Assembly: GCF_030012985.1 (NCBI RefSeq)
Contig: NZ_CP120233.1
Span: 5,203,001 to 5,267,000 of the forward strand
DNA: 64,000 nucleotides
Source: Microbulbifer sp. VAAF005
GTDB lineage: Bacteria > Pseudomonadota > Gammaproteobacteria > Pseudomonadales > Cellvibrionaceae
Reading direction: 5' to 3'
Shown: piece after piece, positions 1 to 8,756 of the stretch
Layout: the number at the start of each line of letters is the position of its first letter
Numbering within the stretch: position 1 is the first letter of the stretch
Translations under genes and position numbers: made by a program
The notes under the pieces: generated by a model
The model's database searches: none
Seen by the model: only the letters and a program-made list of their open reading frames with translations
Told to the model about the DNA's origin: nothing

Positions 1-1
1 G

Positions 2-706
2 GCTTTTGATATGGCATTAGAGCAGGGAGCAGATATCCTCGAGTTAGATATACATCTGTCGAAAGATCAATACATTATTATCAATCATGATGCAGACCTT
101 AAAGAGAATACAGGTGTTGCGGATAAAATTGAAGATTTGACTTTGGGCGAAATTAAGGCCTTAGATGCTGGACACGAATTCTCCCCGGATAATGGCAGCA
201 CTTACCCGTTCCGTAATCAAGGGCATACACTCTTAACTTTGAATGAGCTGTTTGAACGCTACCCCAGCGCTATATTTAATATTGAAATCAAGCCAAATGA
301 TAAAGTGCTGTCGGAAATACTATGGCAAGTAATTGTTGATTATAGAATGGAACAGCAAGTCACGGTGGCTAGTCAGCATAACAAGGCTATGGGGCATTTT
401 CGTGATATCAGCGGAGGATATATTAGGACTAGCGCAACTATTGGGGAACTTATAGAAGCGAGCCTTGCCTGGAGTTCGGGGTTTGGATGGGCTTTTAAAC
501 CGGATTTTGATGTTGCCCAATTACCATACAGTATCACGACGAAGCCTTATGTTCGTTTTTTTCAGAGTAAAGGTGTGGCGGTGGATCTTTGGACTGTTAA
601 CGACATGGAGGATATCGAGCGCAGTATATCGCTCGGTGTAGACGGGATTATTGGCGATTTTCCCGGGCGGGTCTACCAAGCACTTGAGAGTGCTGGTGAG
701 CGTTAG
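2..706 (+). CDS. Glycerophosphodiester phosphodiesterase, 5' end outside window
   Basis: Hydrolyses glycerophosphodiesters to glycerol-3-phosphate and an alcohol. The reading frame is open to the left edge, and the residues before the first Met (AFDMALEQGAD) already match the conserved family stretch, so the true start lies upstream of the window. Visible motifs are ELDIHLSKD and INHD, which supply the metal-binding Glu/Asp and catalytic His of the TIM-barrel fold, then FNIEIKP in the middle and VDLWTVND near the end. The C-terminal GVDGIIGDFPGR is the usual last strand and helix of the barrel. Family membership is secure. Substrate and cellular location are not, because the N-terminus that would show a signal peptide is missing. 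Confidence 0.9.
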   Translation, partial: AFDMALEQGADILELDIHLSKDQYIIINHDADLKENTGVADKIEDLTLGEIKALDAGHEFSPDNGSTYPFRNQGHTLLTLNELFERYPSAIFNIEIKPNDKVLSEILWQVIVDYRMEQQVTVASQHNKAMGHFRDISGGYIRTSATIGELIEASLAWSSGFGWAFKPDFDVAQLPYSITTKPYVRFFQSKGVAVDLWTVNDMEDIERSISLGVDGIIGDFPGRVYQALESAGER

Positions 707-1350
707 CAATATTCACGAAACATCAAGATTTTCTTTATTGCTAACATTGACTCATTCAAGGCCGGCTTCGTGCTGGTTTTGTGTGAGAGGTTTAAATTCT
801 AAATGGCTGGTTTTAGTCGGAGTATAGATGCTTAGTACCTGCGATTTGAAGCAACAATAATAAGGTGGGGTAACATCTGTACAGATTTAGTTAGTACTTT
901 TTTGGTGCTATTGGGTTATTTTTGCAGCGTAATTGATTGACTCTAAACTGTACCATGGTGCAATAATGGCGGAGATGCTAGCTGATAACTAGTACGAAGG
1001 TTGTAATTGTGAAAAAATTGTGAATTTCTTGCATGAGATATATGTCTCAAAAGTGGTGGGAGACCAATTACATACAATTACATTGCTTCTAATTTTAGGT
1101 GATTATTTTTCACTCAATGTCATGGGTAGAGTAAATTCCACTCTGGCACCAATTTTTTACCCTGCATACTTATTGAATTTTGACTTTTAAGCCTCTAAAG
1201 CAAATCGAATTAATTCGATTTTGTGCGACAATTTCAAAAAATGTACTTAGAATGGCCCCACTGATAAATTGAGTCACAAATCTTCCTGCAGAATATCTTT
1301 ATGTGACTTAATTCACAGGAGAAACTGCGTTTATTGAATAGGGATGAACA
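707..1350. other. Non-coding, AT-rich gap
   Basis: About 640 bases with no credible reading frame. The sequence is AT-rich and separates the phosphodiesterase gene from the 442-residue gene. It must hold the promoter of the following operon, but no convincing -35/-10 pair stands out. A possible Shine-Dalgarno (AGGGA) lies just before the next start. Confidence 0.5.
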
Positions 1351-2679
1351 ATGAACTCTTTACCTTCATCAGCTGCCGGCATGGGACTTAAAACCTTTGG
1401 TCAATCTGGTTCTGGTCGTTCAATAGTAGCTAATGACCAACTTCATCAAATGCTGGAGGGGTTTCAGGAGCTTAGCCGTGTACCTAGTAGCGATGGCTAC
1501 CATGCCCTTGCATTGACTAATGCAGTAAATGGCTTAAGAGGAGCTGCCGCACCGGTTAATTCCTACTTAAAGAATGGAAGTGCAACTCGAAGGTGTATTG
1601 TTGGGGATGGTTTTGAGATTGAGTATGAATTAATCAATTACTATGGTGGACCGCAGACTGATGTTGTTATTCTTGATATTCGATTAGCAAGGCGTGAAGC
1701 GGAAAAGGAGCGGCGGGCTGCCCTTTGGGAGATTGAGTGGGAATCTAAAGATAGTGGTGGTAGCTGGTCAAGAAAAGAGGATCCAGCTATGTTTTTAAAT
1801 ACAAGCGGCAATGTAACAGGCAAGAAGGACTCTCCATTAAAAATTGGTATCAATGGATATTGTAAGGATTTAAATCATGCTGCTGAAATCTTACCATCCC
1901 ATATTACTCGAGGTGATACTGTAGAATTAGAAAAATTGCAGGGTAAAGGTTATACCCTCTTTTACGTGCCACAAGATGGCACTGCAAAGGCAGGTTGGCG
2001 ATATGTTAAAAATCTAGGGCGTGGTACTACTGCAAAGGATATGGAAGCTGCAAGGATTCTTGCCGGATATATGAAAGAGGCGCATGACAAAGGTCTATAT
2101 GTTGACTGGATAAGTCATCGGGGTGGTTCAAAAGTGCTAACTAAAGCTATGGAACAACTTGCGTTAAGGCGGGTGAACGTAGATGAGAAGCAAACAATAT
2201 TTCTTAGTGATGCTACTTCAAGTCATTATGTGGCCGATAATTTACGCCGTAAGGTTGGGATGAATACACAGGATTCTACATGGTTTAAGGCCACCCCCGG
2301 TGTTGCCCAGGTTGTCGGTGGCTCGGAATTGGGGCTCGGAAATATAGCGATGGCGGTAAGTGCGCTTTGCAGGGCATCAACGGGCGAAGATCGTATCAAT
2401 AAGTTCGTAGATGCTGGACAGTCGGCCACAAATTTCTATAAAGAGGCTAAAAAAGTAGCTACTCCGACAATTTTGGCTGTCTCTACGGCGGTGTCCGCAT
2501 CAACAATGGGGTATTCTTTTGCTGGAACAAAGGCGCTACTTGTTGCGCTTGGCGCCAAAGGGTTGAAACTTGCCGCTAGTACAACATTAGCAAGTATTCC
2601 AAGCCTTAATGAGCAGTATCATAGTGGGGCAACCATGCCTCTAAAGCAATTATTGCAGAAAAGTTTGGCCAAGAAATAG
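1351..2679 (+). CDS. Unrecognised 442-residue protein, possible toxin/effector
   Basis: I do not recognise this family. The start at 1351 has AGGGA six bases upstream. There is no signal peptide. The first ~60 residues are Ser/Gly-rich, and a charged region (about 105-150) follows. A motif around residues 250-262 (VDWISHRGGSKVL) resembles the nucleophile-elbow region of some toxin-associated alpha/beta hydrolases (VDWxxHSxGG), but the central Ser is displaced, so activity cannot be assumed. The last ~75 residues hold hydrophobic or amphipathic stretches (from TILAVSTAVSAS) that could touch a membrane. Seven bases after its stop begins the first of three tandem paralogues, so the genes are co-transcribed. 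The order, one large unique gene followed by amplified copies of another, is typical of an effector with immunity genes; that role is inference. Confidence 0.45.
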   Translation: MNSLPSSAAGMGLKTFGQSGSGRSIVANDQLHQMLEGFQELSRVPSSDGYHALALTNAVNGLRGAAAPVNSYLKNGSATRRCIVGDGFEIEYELINYYGGPQTDVVILDIRLARREAEKERRAALWEIEWESKDSGGSWSRKEDPAMFLNTSGNVTGKKDSPLKIGINGYCKDLNHAAEILPSHITRGDTVELEKLQGKGYTLFYVPQDGTAKAGWRYVKNLGRGTTAKDMEAARILAGYMKEAHDKGLYVDWISHRGGSKVLTKAMEQLALRRVNVDEKQTIFLSDATSSHYVADNLRRKVGMNTQDSTWFKATPGVAQVVGGSELGLGNIAMAVSALCRASTGEDRINKFVDAGQSATNFYKEAKKVATPTILAVSTAVSASTMGYSFAGTKALLVALGAKGLKLAASTTLASIPSLNEQYHSGATMPLKQLLQKSLAKK

Positions 2680-2686
2680 GATTTAT

Positions 2687-3757
2687 ATGAGTTTTTTAAA
2701 AGAGGTTTTCCCCCGAGGGCCAAATTTTCGTAGTGCGAGAAGAGTTGAGAAAATTTTATCTGGCTCTAAACTTTCTTTTATGGTGCCTCCTCCTGCCGAC
2801 CCATTTTCCTCTGCTCAAAAATGGGAAGTGGAGCCAGATGAGATCGATATTCTTAACACTAAGAATTTTCAACCAATTTCATACCGTTCGAGTATGAATT
2901 TGGATGATAAAATTGATTTTCCACATATAAGTTATTTAAGGATATTCTCTAGCTGTTGGGGGTTTAAGGGAGTGCCCATTATTGGGGGGTATAGTGGTAA
3001 TGTTAGATTGATTATAGATGTTAATTCAGTTGAAGATATACCTGTAAATGAAAGCTTATTTGATTCAAGAGTGTTGGCAAAAGAAGTTTATCGTAAGTAC
3101 GAATTAGAAGATTTACATGATTTTCATAAAGGATTAAATGATGACCTATTTGATTTAACTCAGTATCGCTGGCCTAGTTATTTAGGCCCTGTTAATTGTC
3201 AATGGGTAAAACAAGCCAATAAAAATTGGCTGTACTTTGAAAGTCAACCTTTACGAAGAAAGTTTGACAAGCTTAGCTGGTATACAGCATTGACAGATAA
3301 GCATTTTCTGAGCATTAAATTTAATATTACACGCTCAGCTTCAAATTCCGGCAACTCATATCGGATAAATCAGCGTGTATCATGGAAAAATTACATTAGC
3401 TTTGCACAGCGTATTGTAGATTCTTTAGATTTAGTTCTTACTTCTGATTTATCAAAGCGACTTTATCAAGTTCAGGAGCAGTCAGGAGCTAAAGATAAGC
3501 CTATTTTATCGTTTAGCGCCAAGCAGGTTGAGGATGCAAAGTATGTGATGAGAATGTGGAGTGATTCAGGGTATACAGATCCAAGTAAAGGTGAGGGTGA
3601 GGACCATAGAGCCTCCGCTAGCGAAGTTTCTAGTTTTATCGATAAGCGTATTCAGCCTAGACCTTTACATAATAGTTATCCCCTGGGAAATAAAATAGAA
3701 GTTGTATCCAGAATTCCCACAGAGTACCTCCATCAGCCTTTAATTCATCACGAGTGA
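2687..3757 (+). CDS. Tandem paralogue 1, unknown family (356 aa), possible immunity protein
   Basis: No known domain is recognised. The protein is soluble in appearance, with no signal peptide or clear membrane span. Features shared with the two following paralogues are the N-terminal RGPNFRxARR block, LSGSKLSFMVPPP (about residues 26-38), FSSCWG, YRWPSY with NCQWV, ALTDKHFLS, ITRSASN, VMRMWS and a C-terminal RPLHNSxPLG. Both Cys (SSCWG, NCQW) and many Trp residues are kept in all copies. The start follows the 442-residue gene by seven bases with a weak AGG, so translation may be coupled. The role as immunity or antidote protein is inferred only from position and amplification. Confidence 0.6.
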   Translation: MSFLKEVFPRGPNFRSARRVEKILSGSKLSFMVPPPADPFSSAQKWEVEPDEIDILNTKNFQPISYRSSMNLDDKIDFPHISYLRIFSSCWGFKGVPIIGGYSGNVRLIIDVNSVEDIPVNESLFDSRVLAKEVYRKYELEDLHDFHKGLNDDLFDLTQYRWPSYLGPVNCQWVKQANKNWLYFESQPLRRKFDKLSWYTALTDKHFLSIKFNITRSASNSGNSYRINQRVSWKNYISFAQRIVDSLDLVLTSDLSKRLYQVQEQSGAKDKPILSFSAKQVEDAKYVMRMWSDSGYTDPSKGEGEDHRASASEVSSFIDKRIQPRPLHNSYPLGNKIEVVSRIPTEYLHQPLIHHE

Positions 3758-3826
3758 TGAGTTAGAGGGGCTTTTGTTAGGCCTCTATGGAGGACATAGT
3801 ACAGTTCTTTTGGGTGAAAGTTTTAC

Positions 3827-4894
3827 ATGGGTTATTTTAAAGATATTTTTCCTCGTGGGCCGAATTTTCGTCGTGCGAGAAGAATTGATAAAACGCTATC
3901 CGGCTCTAAGCTTTCTTTTATGGTGCCTCCTCCGGCCGACCCATTTTCTTCTATTCAAAAGTGGGAGACAGAGCCTGATGAGTTTGATATTTTTGAGGCT
4001 AAGAATTTTCGCCCAATTTCATATTGCCCGGGTAAAGACTTGGATGATGAAATCGAGTTTCCTCCTATTAGGTATTTAAGAGTATTTTCAAGTTGTTGGG
4101 GGTTTAAGGGAATGCCAATTATAGGGGGGTATGGCGGCAAGATTGGGCTGGTTGTTGCTATTACATCAATAGAAGATCTTCCCATCAATGAAAGTTTATT
4201 TAATACAAGAGTGCTGGCAAAAGAAGTATATCGCCGGTATGAATTAGGAGATCTCCACACCTTTGATCCGGGATTGAAAAATGATCCTTTTGACTTGACC
4301 GAGTATCGCTGGCCTAGTTATTTGGGGCCCATTAATTGCCAGTGGGTGGAACAGGCTAATAAAAACTGGTTATATTTTGAGAGTCAACCTCTGCGAAATA
4401 AAATTGATAGAATTAGCTGGCATACTGCACTCACTGATAAGCATTTTTTGAGTTTTAGATTTAATATTACACGCTCCGCTTCGAATGCTGGTAACGCATA
4501 TCGGATAAATCAATGCCTTTCATGGGAAAATTATATTAGTTTTGCACAGCGTATTATGGATTCCTTAGAGTTCGATCTTACTTCTGACTTATCCGATCGT
4601 CTTGTTAAAATTCAAGGTCAGTCTGAGGGTAATGATAAGCCGATTTTATCTTTTACATCCAGGCAAGTAAACGATGCAAAGTATGTGATGAGAATGTGGA
4701 GTGGCTCCGGATATGTTGCCCCTGGTAAAGATACGGATGACAATAGAGCCTCTGCCGATGAGGTTTCTAGTTTTATTGACAGGCGTATTCAGCCTAGGCC
4801 ATTGCATAATAGTTTCCCTTTGGGAGACAAAATAGAGGTTGCGTCTAGAATTCCTACTCAGAATCTTCATCATCCTTTAATTTATCAGGAATGA
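3827..4894 (+). CDS. Tandem paralogue 2, unknown family (355 aa), possible immunity protein
   Basis: This is the second member of the array and aligns end to end with copies 1 and 3. It begins MGYFKDIFPRGPNFRR and ends with LHHPLIYQE. The start at 3827 is fixed by alignment with the other copies; the upstream Shine-Dalgarno is weak. Substitutions relative to copy 1 are scattered, with more change around residues 95-115 (the stretch after PIIGGYG) and in the linker near residues 300-310, where a three-residue length difference also falls. Those are the most likely surface or specificity regions. All strongly conserved motifs (SFMVPPP, SSCWG, YRWPSY, TDKHFLS, VMRMWS) are intact, so the gene looks functional. 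Confidence 0.6.
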   Translation: MGYFKDIFPRGPNFRRARRIDKTLSGSKLSFMVPPPADPFSSIQKWETEPDEFDIFEAKNFRPISYCPGKDLDDEIEFPPIRYLRVFSSCWGFKGMPIIGGYGGKIGLVVAITSIEDLPINESLFNTRVLAKEVYRRYELGDLHTFDPGLKNDPFDLTEYRWPSYLGPINCQWVEQANKNWLYFESQPLRNKIDRISWHTALTDKHFLSFRFNITRSASNAGNAYRINQCLSWENYISFAQRIMDSLEFDLTSDLSDRLVKIQGQSEGNDKPILSFTSRQVNDAKYVMRMWSGSGYVAPGKDTDDNRASADEVSSFIDRRIQPRPLHNSFPLGDKIEVASRIPTQNLHHPLIYQE

Positions 4895-4975
4895 AGAGTC
4901 AAAGGGCTCCTCGATGAACCTCTATTCTTCTCAAGAGTCTGGATTTTATCATGCTTTTCTGAATGCAAGTCCTTT

Positions 4976-6046
4976 ATGAGTTGTTTGAAAGAAATTTTCT
5001 CCCGTGGGCCGAACTTCCGTAGAGCTAGAAGAGTTGAAAAGACTCTATCTGGCTCTAAGCTTTCTTTCATGGTGCCTCCTCCATCAGACCCGTTATCCTC
5101 CTCTCAAAAATGGGACGTGGAGCCTGAAGAGTTTGATATCTATGAGGCTAAAAGTTATCGCCCAATTTCATATCGATCAAGTAAGAACTTGGATGAGAAA
5201 ATTAATTTTCCAGCCATTAAGTATTTAAAAATATTTTCAAGTTGTTGGGGAGTCAAGAGTAGACCTGTTCTTGGAGGGTACGGGGGGAATATTAAACTGT
5301 TTGCAACTGTTGTCTCAATAGAAGACCTTCCCATCAATGAAAGTTTATTTGATACAAACGTGTTGGCAAAGGAAGTTTACCGCAAATATGAATTGATAGA
5401 TCTTCATAATTTCGACCCGGGCTTGAAAAAAGATCCATTTGACTTAACTCAATATCGATGGCCGAGCTATTTTGGTCCCATCAATTGTCAATGGGTAAAG
5501 CAGGATGGTAAGAGCTGGTTATACTTTGAAAGTCAGCCTTTACGAAATAAGCCCGATAGGATTAGCTGGCATACTGCATTAACAGATAAGCACTTTTTGA
5601 GTTTTAGGTTTGATATTACACGCTCAGCTTCGAATGCTGGTAATGCATACCGGGTGAATCAGTGTATTCCTTGGGAAGATCAAATAAGCTTTGCTCAGGA
5701 TGTTGTGGATTCGTTATGCTTGAATCTTACTTCTGACTTGTCCGATCGACTTGTTAAAGTTCAAGCAGAGCCTGAGGCAAATGATAAACCAATTTTATCG
5801 TTTACTTCCCGGCAAGAGAGCGATGCCAAGCATGTGATGAGGATGTGGAGCAGCTCTGGGTATATCGCACCTGATCAAGGAGGGAGCGGTGATAATAGGG
5901 CCTCTGCTGATGAGGTCTCTACTTTTATCGATAAGCGTATTCAGCATAGACCTTTACATAATAGCTATCCTTTGGGGGATAAAATAGAGGTTGTATCAAG
6001 AATTCCCACAGAGTGCCTCCATCAGCCTTTAATTCATCAAGGATGA
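4976..6046 (+). CDS. Tandem paralogue 3, unknown family (356 aa), possible immunity protein
   Basis: This is the third complete member. It begins MSCLKEIFSRGPNFRR and ends LHQPLIHQG. By eye it is closer to copy 2 in its second half (SFRFDITRSASNAGNAYR, then SDLSDRLVK) and closer to copy 1 at the very end (RIPTECLHQPLIH), which suggests gene conversion between copies. The spacer before it differs from the other spacers and is nine bases longer. The reading frame is complete with no disruption. Function is unknown, as for copies 1 and 2. Confidence 0.6.
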   Translation: MSCLKEIFSRGPNFRRARRVEKTLSGSKLSFMVPPPSDPLSSSQKWDVEPEEFDIYEAKSYRPISYRSSKNLDEKINFPAIKYLKIFSSCWGVKSRPVLGGYGGNIKLFATVVSIEDLPINESLFDTNVLAKEVYRKYELIDLHNFDPGLKKDPFDLTQYRWPSYFGPINCQWVKQDGKSWLYFESQPLRNKPDRISWHTALTDKHFLSFRFDITRSASNAGNAYRVNQCIPWEDQISFAQDVVDSLCLNLTSDLSDRLVKVQAEPEANDKPILSFTSRQESDAKHVMRMWSSSGYIAPDQGGSGDNRASADEVSTFIDKRIQHRPLHNSYPLGDKIEVVSRIPTECLHQPLIHQG

Positions 6047-6114
6047 CTAGCTAAAGGGCTTCTTGATAGGTCTGTGGACTGTAATGTCACTTTGCTTTTG
6101 GGTTGTGGTTTCAC

Positions 6115-6305
6115 ATGAGCTATTTGAAAAATATTTTTCCTGGGGCGAACCTTCTTAGTGTGATAAGGGACCAGAGAAACATGTCGGGCTTTAGGCTGTC
6201 TTTTGTTGGGTCTGCATTAGCCTGTCGTTTGTCCTATATTTGAATTGGGAGGGTTGAATATAATAATTTAATATTCTTGAGACTGAGAATTTTTTTCAAG
6301 CCGAA
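6115..6305 (+). pseudogene. Decayed fourth copy of the tandem paralogue
   Basis: The ATG at 6115 lies exactly one repeat unit after copy 3 and opens MSYLKNIFPGANL, matching the N-terminus of the other copies, with a recognisable SGFRLSF in place of SGSKLSF. The frame stops after 42 residues at 6241-6243. Similarity then continues at DNA level to about 6302: the stretch ATTCTTGAGACTGAGAATTT corresponds to ATTCTTAACACTAAGAATTT of copy 1. Beyond that only doubtful traces remain, such as TAGTTGGTATGCTG near 6490, resembling the SWYTA region. This is a true decay remnant, unlike the single-base frameshifts elsewhere in the window. Confidence 0.75.
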
Positions 6306-6808
6306 AAGCTTTAAGTCGTGTTGAAGAGTCTAGGAGGAATATATAGCTTTTTTGGTAATTCTTTGCTTTCTTTATCGAAGGCAAGGTCGGGGCGCTTTGA
6401 GTTTGGAAAGTTTGAGTTGATGAAGTTCCAGTCGGATGCGGACTCTAAAGCACCCGTTACCGTTATATATTCAGTTTTATGCCTTACTTTCTAGTTGGTA
6501 TGCTGTGATTTCGCTATAGATTTGTTTTTAATCTTGAATATACGGATATGCTGACTGTTGTTTCTACTTTTTGAGTGATTTAAATCAAGCACTTAATGGT
6601 TTTAATAGGCTATGTACACAAGGGTTTTATTCTGCGCCAAGTTAGATTTCCTTCGGTAGTTGTCTGCAGATCGGAGAGCGTAAAGTCGTGGAGTGCTTTC
6701 AGGAATCCTATAGTCTTTGTGCATTAGCCTTATTTCTTTTAACCTGTAGTTAGATTAATATCTATTTTGTTCAGATATTTTATATCGGCCATTTGCTGGA
6801 GGGGAAAT
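6306..6808. other. Non-coding, probable residue of the fourth repeat unit
   Basis: About 500 AT-rich bases without a gene. If the array originally had four full units, this stretch would be the eroded body of unit four with a large net loss. Only scattered similarity to the intact copies can be seen. The end of the stretch must hold the promoter of the following stress-protein gene, but I cannot assign boxes with confidence. Confidence 0.4.
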
Positions 6809-7204
6809 ATGTATAATACTATCCTTTGCGCTATAGAGGCGTCTCAAGAAGGTAGGTATGTGTTGTCTAAAGCGGTAGAACTATCTAAGAAATTCGATAG
6901 TAAGTTGATAGTGTTAAATGTACTGCCTTATAGCTTCTTGCCCAAGGATTATCAAAAAGAGCTGAAAGAAAGCGCAATTCCAAAGTTTGAGGAGATTACA
7001 GAAGACTTTGGGGTTAGCAAAAGAAACCGAGCTCTTAAAGTTGGAAAGCCTTATGAGGTTATTTGCAAGGAAGCTGAAAAGAGGAATGTGGACCTGATAG
7101 TTCTGGGTACTCACTCCAAGAAAGGTTTGAGCTCCCTGATTGGTTCTACAGCCAATAGCATAGTGAACTATGCGCATTGCGATGTAACTTTAGTTCGGAT
7201 CTAA
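6809..7204 (+). CDS. Universal stress protein, UspA family
   Basis: A single-domain universal stress protein of 131 residues, the usual length. I chose the ATG at 6809 because it has GGAGGGG five bases upstream and gives the classical N-terminus MYNTILCAIEAS; an earlier in-frame start has no ribosome site. The ATP-binding signature near the end, GTHSKKGLSSLIGSTANSI, fits the G-2x-G-9x-G-(S/T) pattern, so the protein probably binds ATP. Such proteins are cytoplasmic dimers induced by growth arrest and stress. It converges on nhaA, with a shared hairpin between them. Confidence 0.9.
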   Translation: MYNTILCAIEASQEGRYVLSKAVELSKKFDSKLIVLNVLPYSFLPKDYQKELKESAIPKFEEITEDFGVSKRNRALKVGKPYEVICKEAEKRNVDLIVLGTHSKKGLSSLIGSTANSIVNYAHCDVTLVRI

Positions 7205-7277
7205 GTTTTAGAGCCATAGATAGTTGGATCAAAATTCGCCTCGTAATCACACAGTTCTTTGTGATGGTGCTTTTTAG

Positions 7278-7309
7278 TAGGCCGGGGCAAGCATATTTGC
7301 CCCGGCCTA
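7278..7309. terminator. Bidirectional terminator between uspA and nhaA
   Basis: A 13-base perfect inverted repeat, TAGGCCGGGGCAA and TTGCCCCGGCCTA, with a six-base loop. It is preceded by TTTTTAG and followed by TTTTGATT, so it can act on both strands for the two convergent genes. Confidence 0.9.
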
Positions 7310-7325
7310 TTTTGATTACCGCAAT

Positions 7326-8756
7326 TTAGTTGGAGGTAGCCTGAGGTGGGTGATCTGAGCCCTCGTTCTCGACGACATTGTCTTCTGTAGCGGGAGCGTT
7401 GCGTAAGACTAAAAAGCCAGCAGTTCCAGCGATAACCGATGCCAGTAAGATACCGGCCTTGGCTTGGATCAGAAGCTCATTTTGTGAGCTGAATGCTAGC
7501 TCGGCAATAAAAATGGACATGGTGAATCCGATACCTGCGAGTAATGCTACACCGATAATATGCTGAAAATTTGCTGCTTTGGGTAATTGCCCCCAGCCTA
7601 GTTTCCAGCCTATCCAGGTCGCCCCTACAATTCCGAGTAATTTGCCGACTACCAAGCCGAAAATAACCCCAAGAGTGACTGGGTTGAGTATAGCTTCAGA
7701 GCTACTGAAACTGTCGACCGGAATCCCCGCGTTAGCTAGTGCGAAGATTGGTATCACTACAAATCCAACCGGAATATGTAAGCGGGTTTCCATGCGTTGT
7801 AGTGGAGATTGGGCTAAGTTTACGCCATTACCCAGGCCCATTACTCGGGCTCGTAAATCGTCATTAGCGATAATTTTGTCACCTGGGCGGAAGCAGCGGT
7901 CAAAACTTCGAATTATATCTTTCACGAAGGTGCTAAATGCTACAGGGTCGTATTTGGGTTTGGCAGGTAATGCCATGGCAGTAATCACGCCCGCAAGAGT
8001 AGCGTGAACACCGGCTGAGTGAAGACCATACCATAACAGGCCGCCAACGAAGACGTAGGCTGCGGATCGGCGTATACCAGCGGCATTGAGTAGGCCTAGT
8101 ACCATAACCAGGCCGCCTGAAACGATAAGCGCAGTCATGTTTACTTGTTCGGTGTACCAGACGGCAATAACGAGAATCGCCCCCAGGTCGTCTACGATAG
8201 CCAGTGCAACCAAAAAGGTTACTACTGCACGTGGTACTCGGTTACCTAGAAGTGCGATACAGCCCACGGCAAAGGCTATGTCTGTTGCCATCGGGATGCC
8301 CCAGCCTGGACCAGCTTCTGTACCTGAGTTAAGGGAGCTGTACAGTAAGGCTGGCACTACCATCCCGCCAATAGCGGCCATCACAGGCAGTACCGCTTGG
8401 CGAAGATCTGAGAGTTCTCCCACAAGAAATTCTCGCTTTAGCTCGAGGCCAACTAGAAAGAAAAAGATGGCCATTAGGCCGTCATTAATCCAGTGGTGCA
8501 GGGAAAGGGAAAAGGTCCAGCCCCCAGCACCTATGGCAATAGGCATATGAAGAAGGTGCTTGTAGGTTTCCTGCAGTGGGGAGTTAGCAACGATCAAAGC
8601 GATAAGCGCAGAAAGCATTAGCAAAATACCGCTGCTACTTTGTCGATGAATAAATTCCTCAAAAGGAGTAACCAGGCGACCAAATGCCTCTTCTAGCGGG
8701 GCTTCAAAAATTTTTCCTTTGCGAATTTTAAACCTATTTAAAACCCCTTTACTCAT
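7326..8756 (-). CDS. nhaA: Na+/H+ antiporter NhaA
   Basis: Electrogenic sodium/proton antiporter of the inner membrane that expels Na+ in exchange for protons and helps pH and salt tolerance, as expected in a marine bacterium. The protein is 476 residues, longer than the ~390 of E. coli. The conserved core is clear: ATDIAFAVG, and ALAIVDDLGAI with the two essential adjacent Asp residues. About eleven hydrophobic segments are visible. Extra length comes from an N-terminal cytoplasmic extension of about 35 residues, a loop of about 50 residues (near SFDRCFRPGDKIIANDD) and a charged tail. AAAGGAGGA sits just before the ATG. The leader may fold a small hairpin (CCCTA/TAGGG, 8784-8801). Confidence 0.95.
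   Translation of the reverse strand: MSKGVLNRFKIRKGKIFEAPLEEAFGRLVTPFEEFIHRQSSSGILLMLSALIALIVANSPLQETYKHLLHMPIAIGAGGWTFSLSLHHWINDGLMAIFFFLVGLELKREFLVGELSDLRQAVLPVMAAIGGMVVPALLYSSLNSGTEAGPGWGIPMATDIAFAVGCIALLGNRVPRAVVTFLVALAIVDDLGAILVIAVWYTEQVNMTALIVSGGLVMVLGLLNAAGIRRSAAYVFVGGLLWYGLHSAGVHATLAGVITAMALPAKPKYDPVAFSTFVKDIIRSFDRCFRPGDKIIANDDLRARVMGLGNGVNLAQSPLQRMETRLHIPVGFVVIPIFALANAGIPVDSFSSSEAILNPVTLGVIFGLVVGKLLGIVGATWIGWKLGWGQLPKAANFQHIIGVALLAGIGFTMSIFIAELAFSSQNELLIQAKAGILLASVIAGTAGFLVLRNAPATEDNVVENEGSDHPPQATSN

Larger units (their letters stand above)
2687..6305 (+). repeat. Tandem gene array, ~1.14-kb unit, three full copies plus a remnant
   Basis: The start codons of the units fall at 2687, 3827, 4976 and 6115, a period of 1139-1149 bases. 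Each unit comprises a ~1.07-kb gene plus a ~70-80-base spacer. The spacers before copies 2 and 4 are also alike: a GGGCTT...TAGG block, then CTTTTGGGT and TTTNACATG. The duplication therefore included the intergenic DNA. Units 1-3 are open throughout and unit 4 is decayed. The protein copies agree at roughly three quarters of positions by eye, so the array is neither brand new nor relaxed. Confidence 0.85.

Noticed and set aside
1351..6305. Assignment of the array to a named type VI secretion effector/immunity family
   Set aside because: Position and amplification suggest it, but no diagnostic motif (such as GxSxG, PAAR or VgrG) supports a named family.
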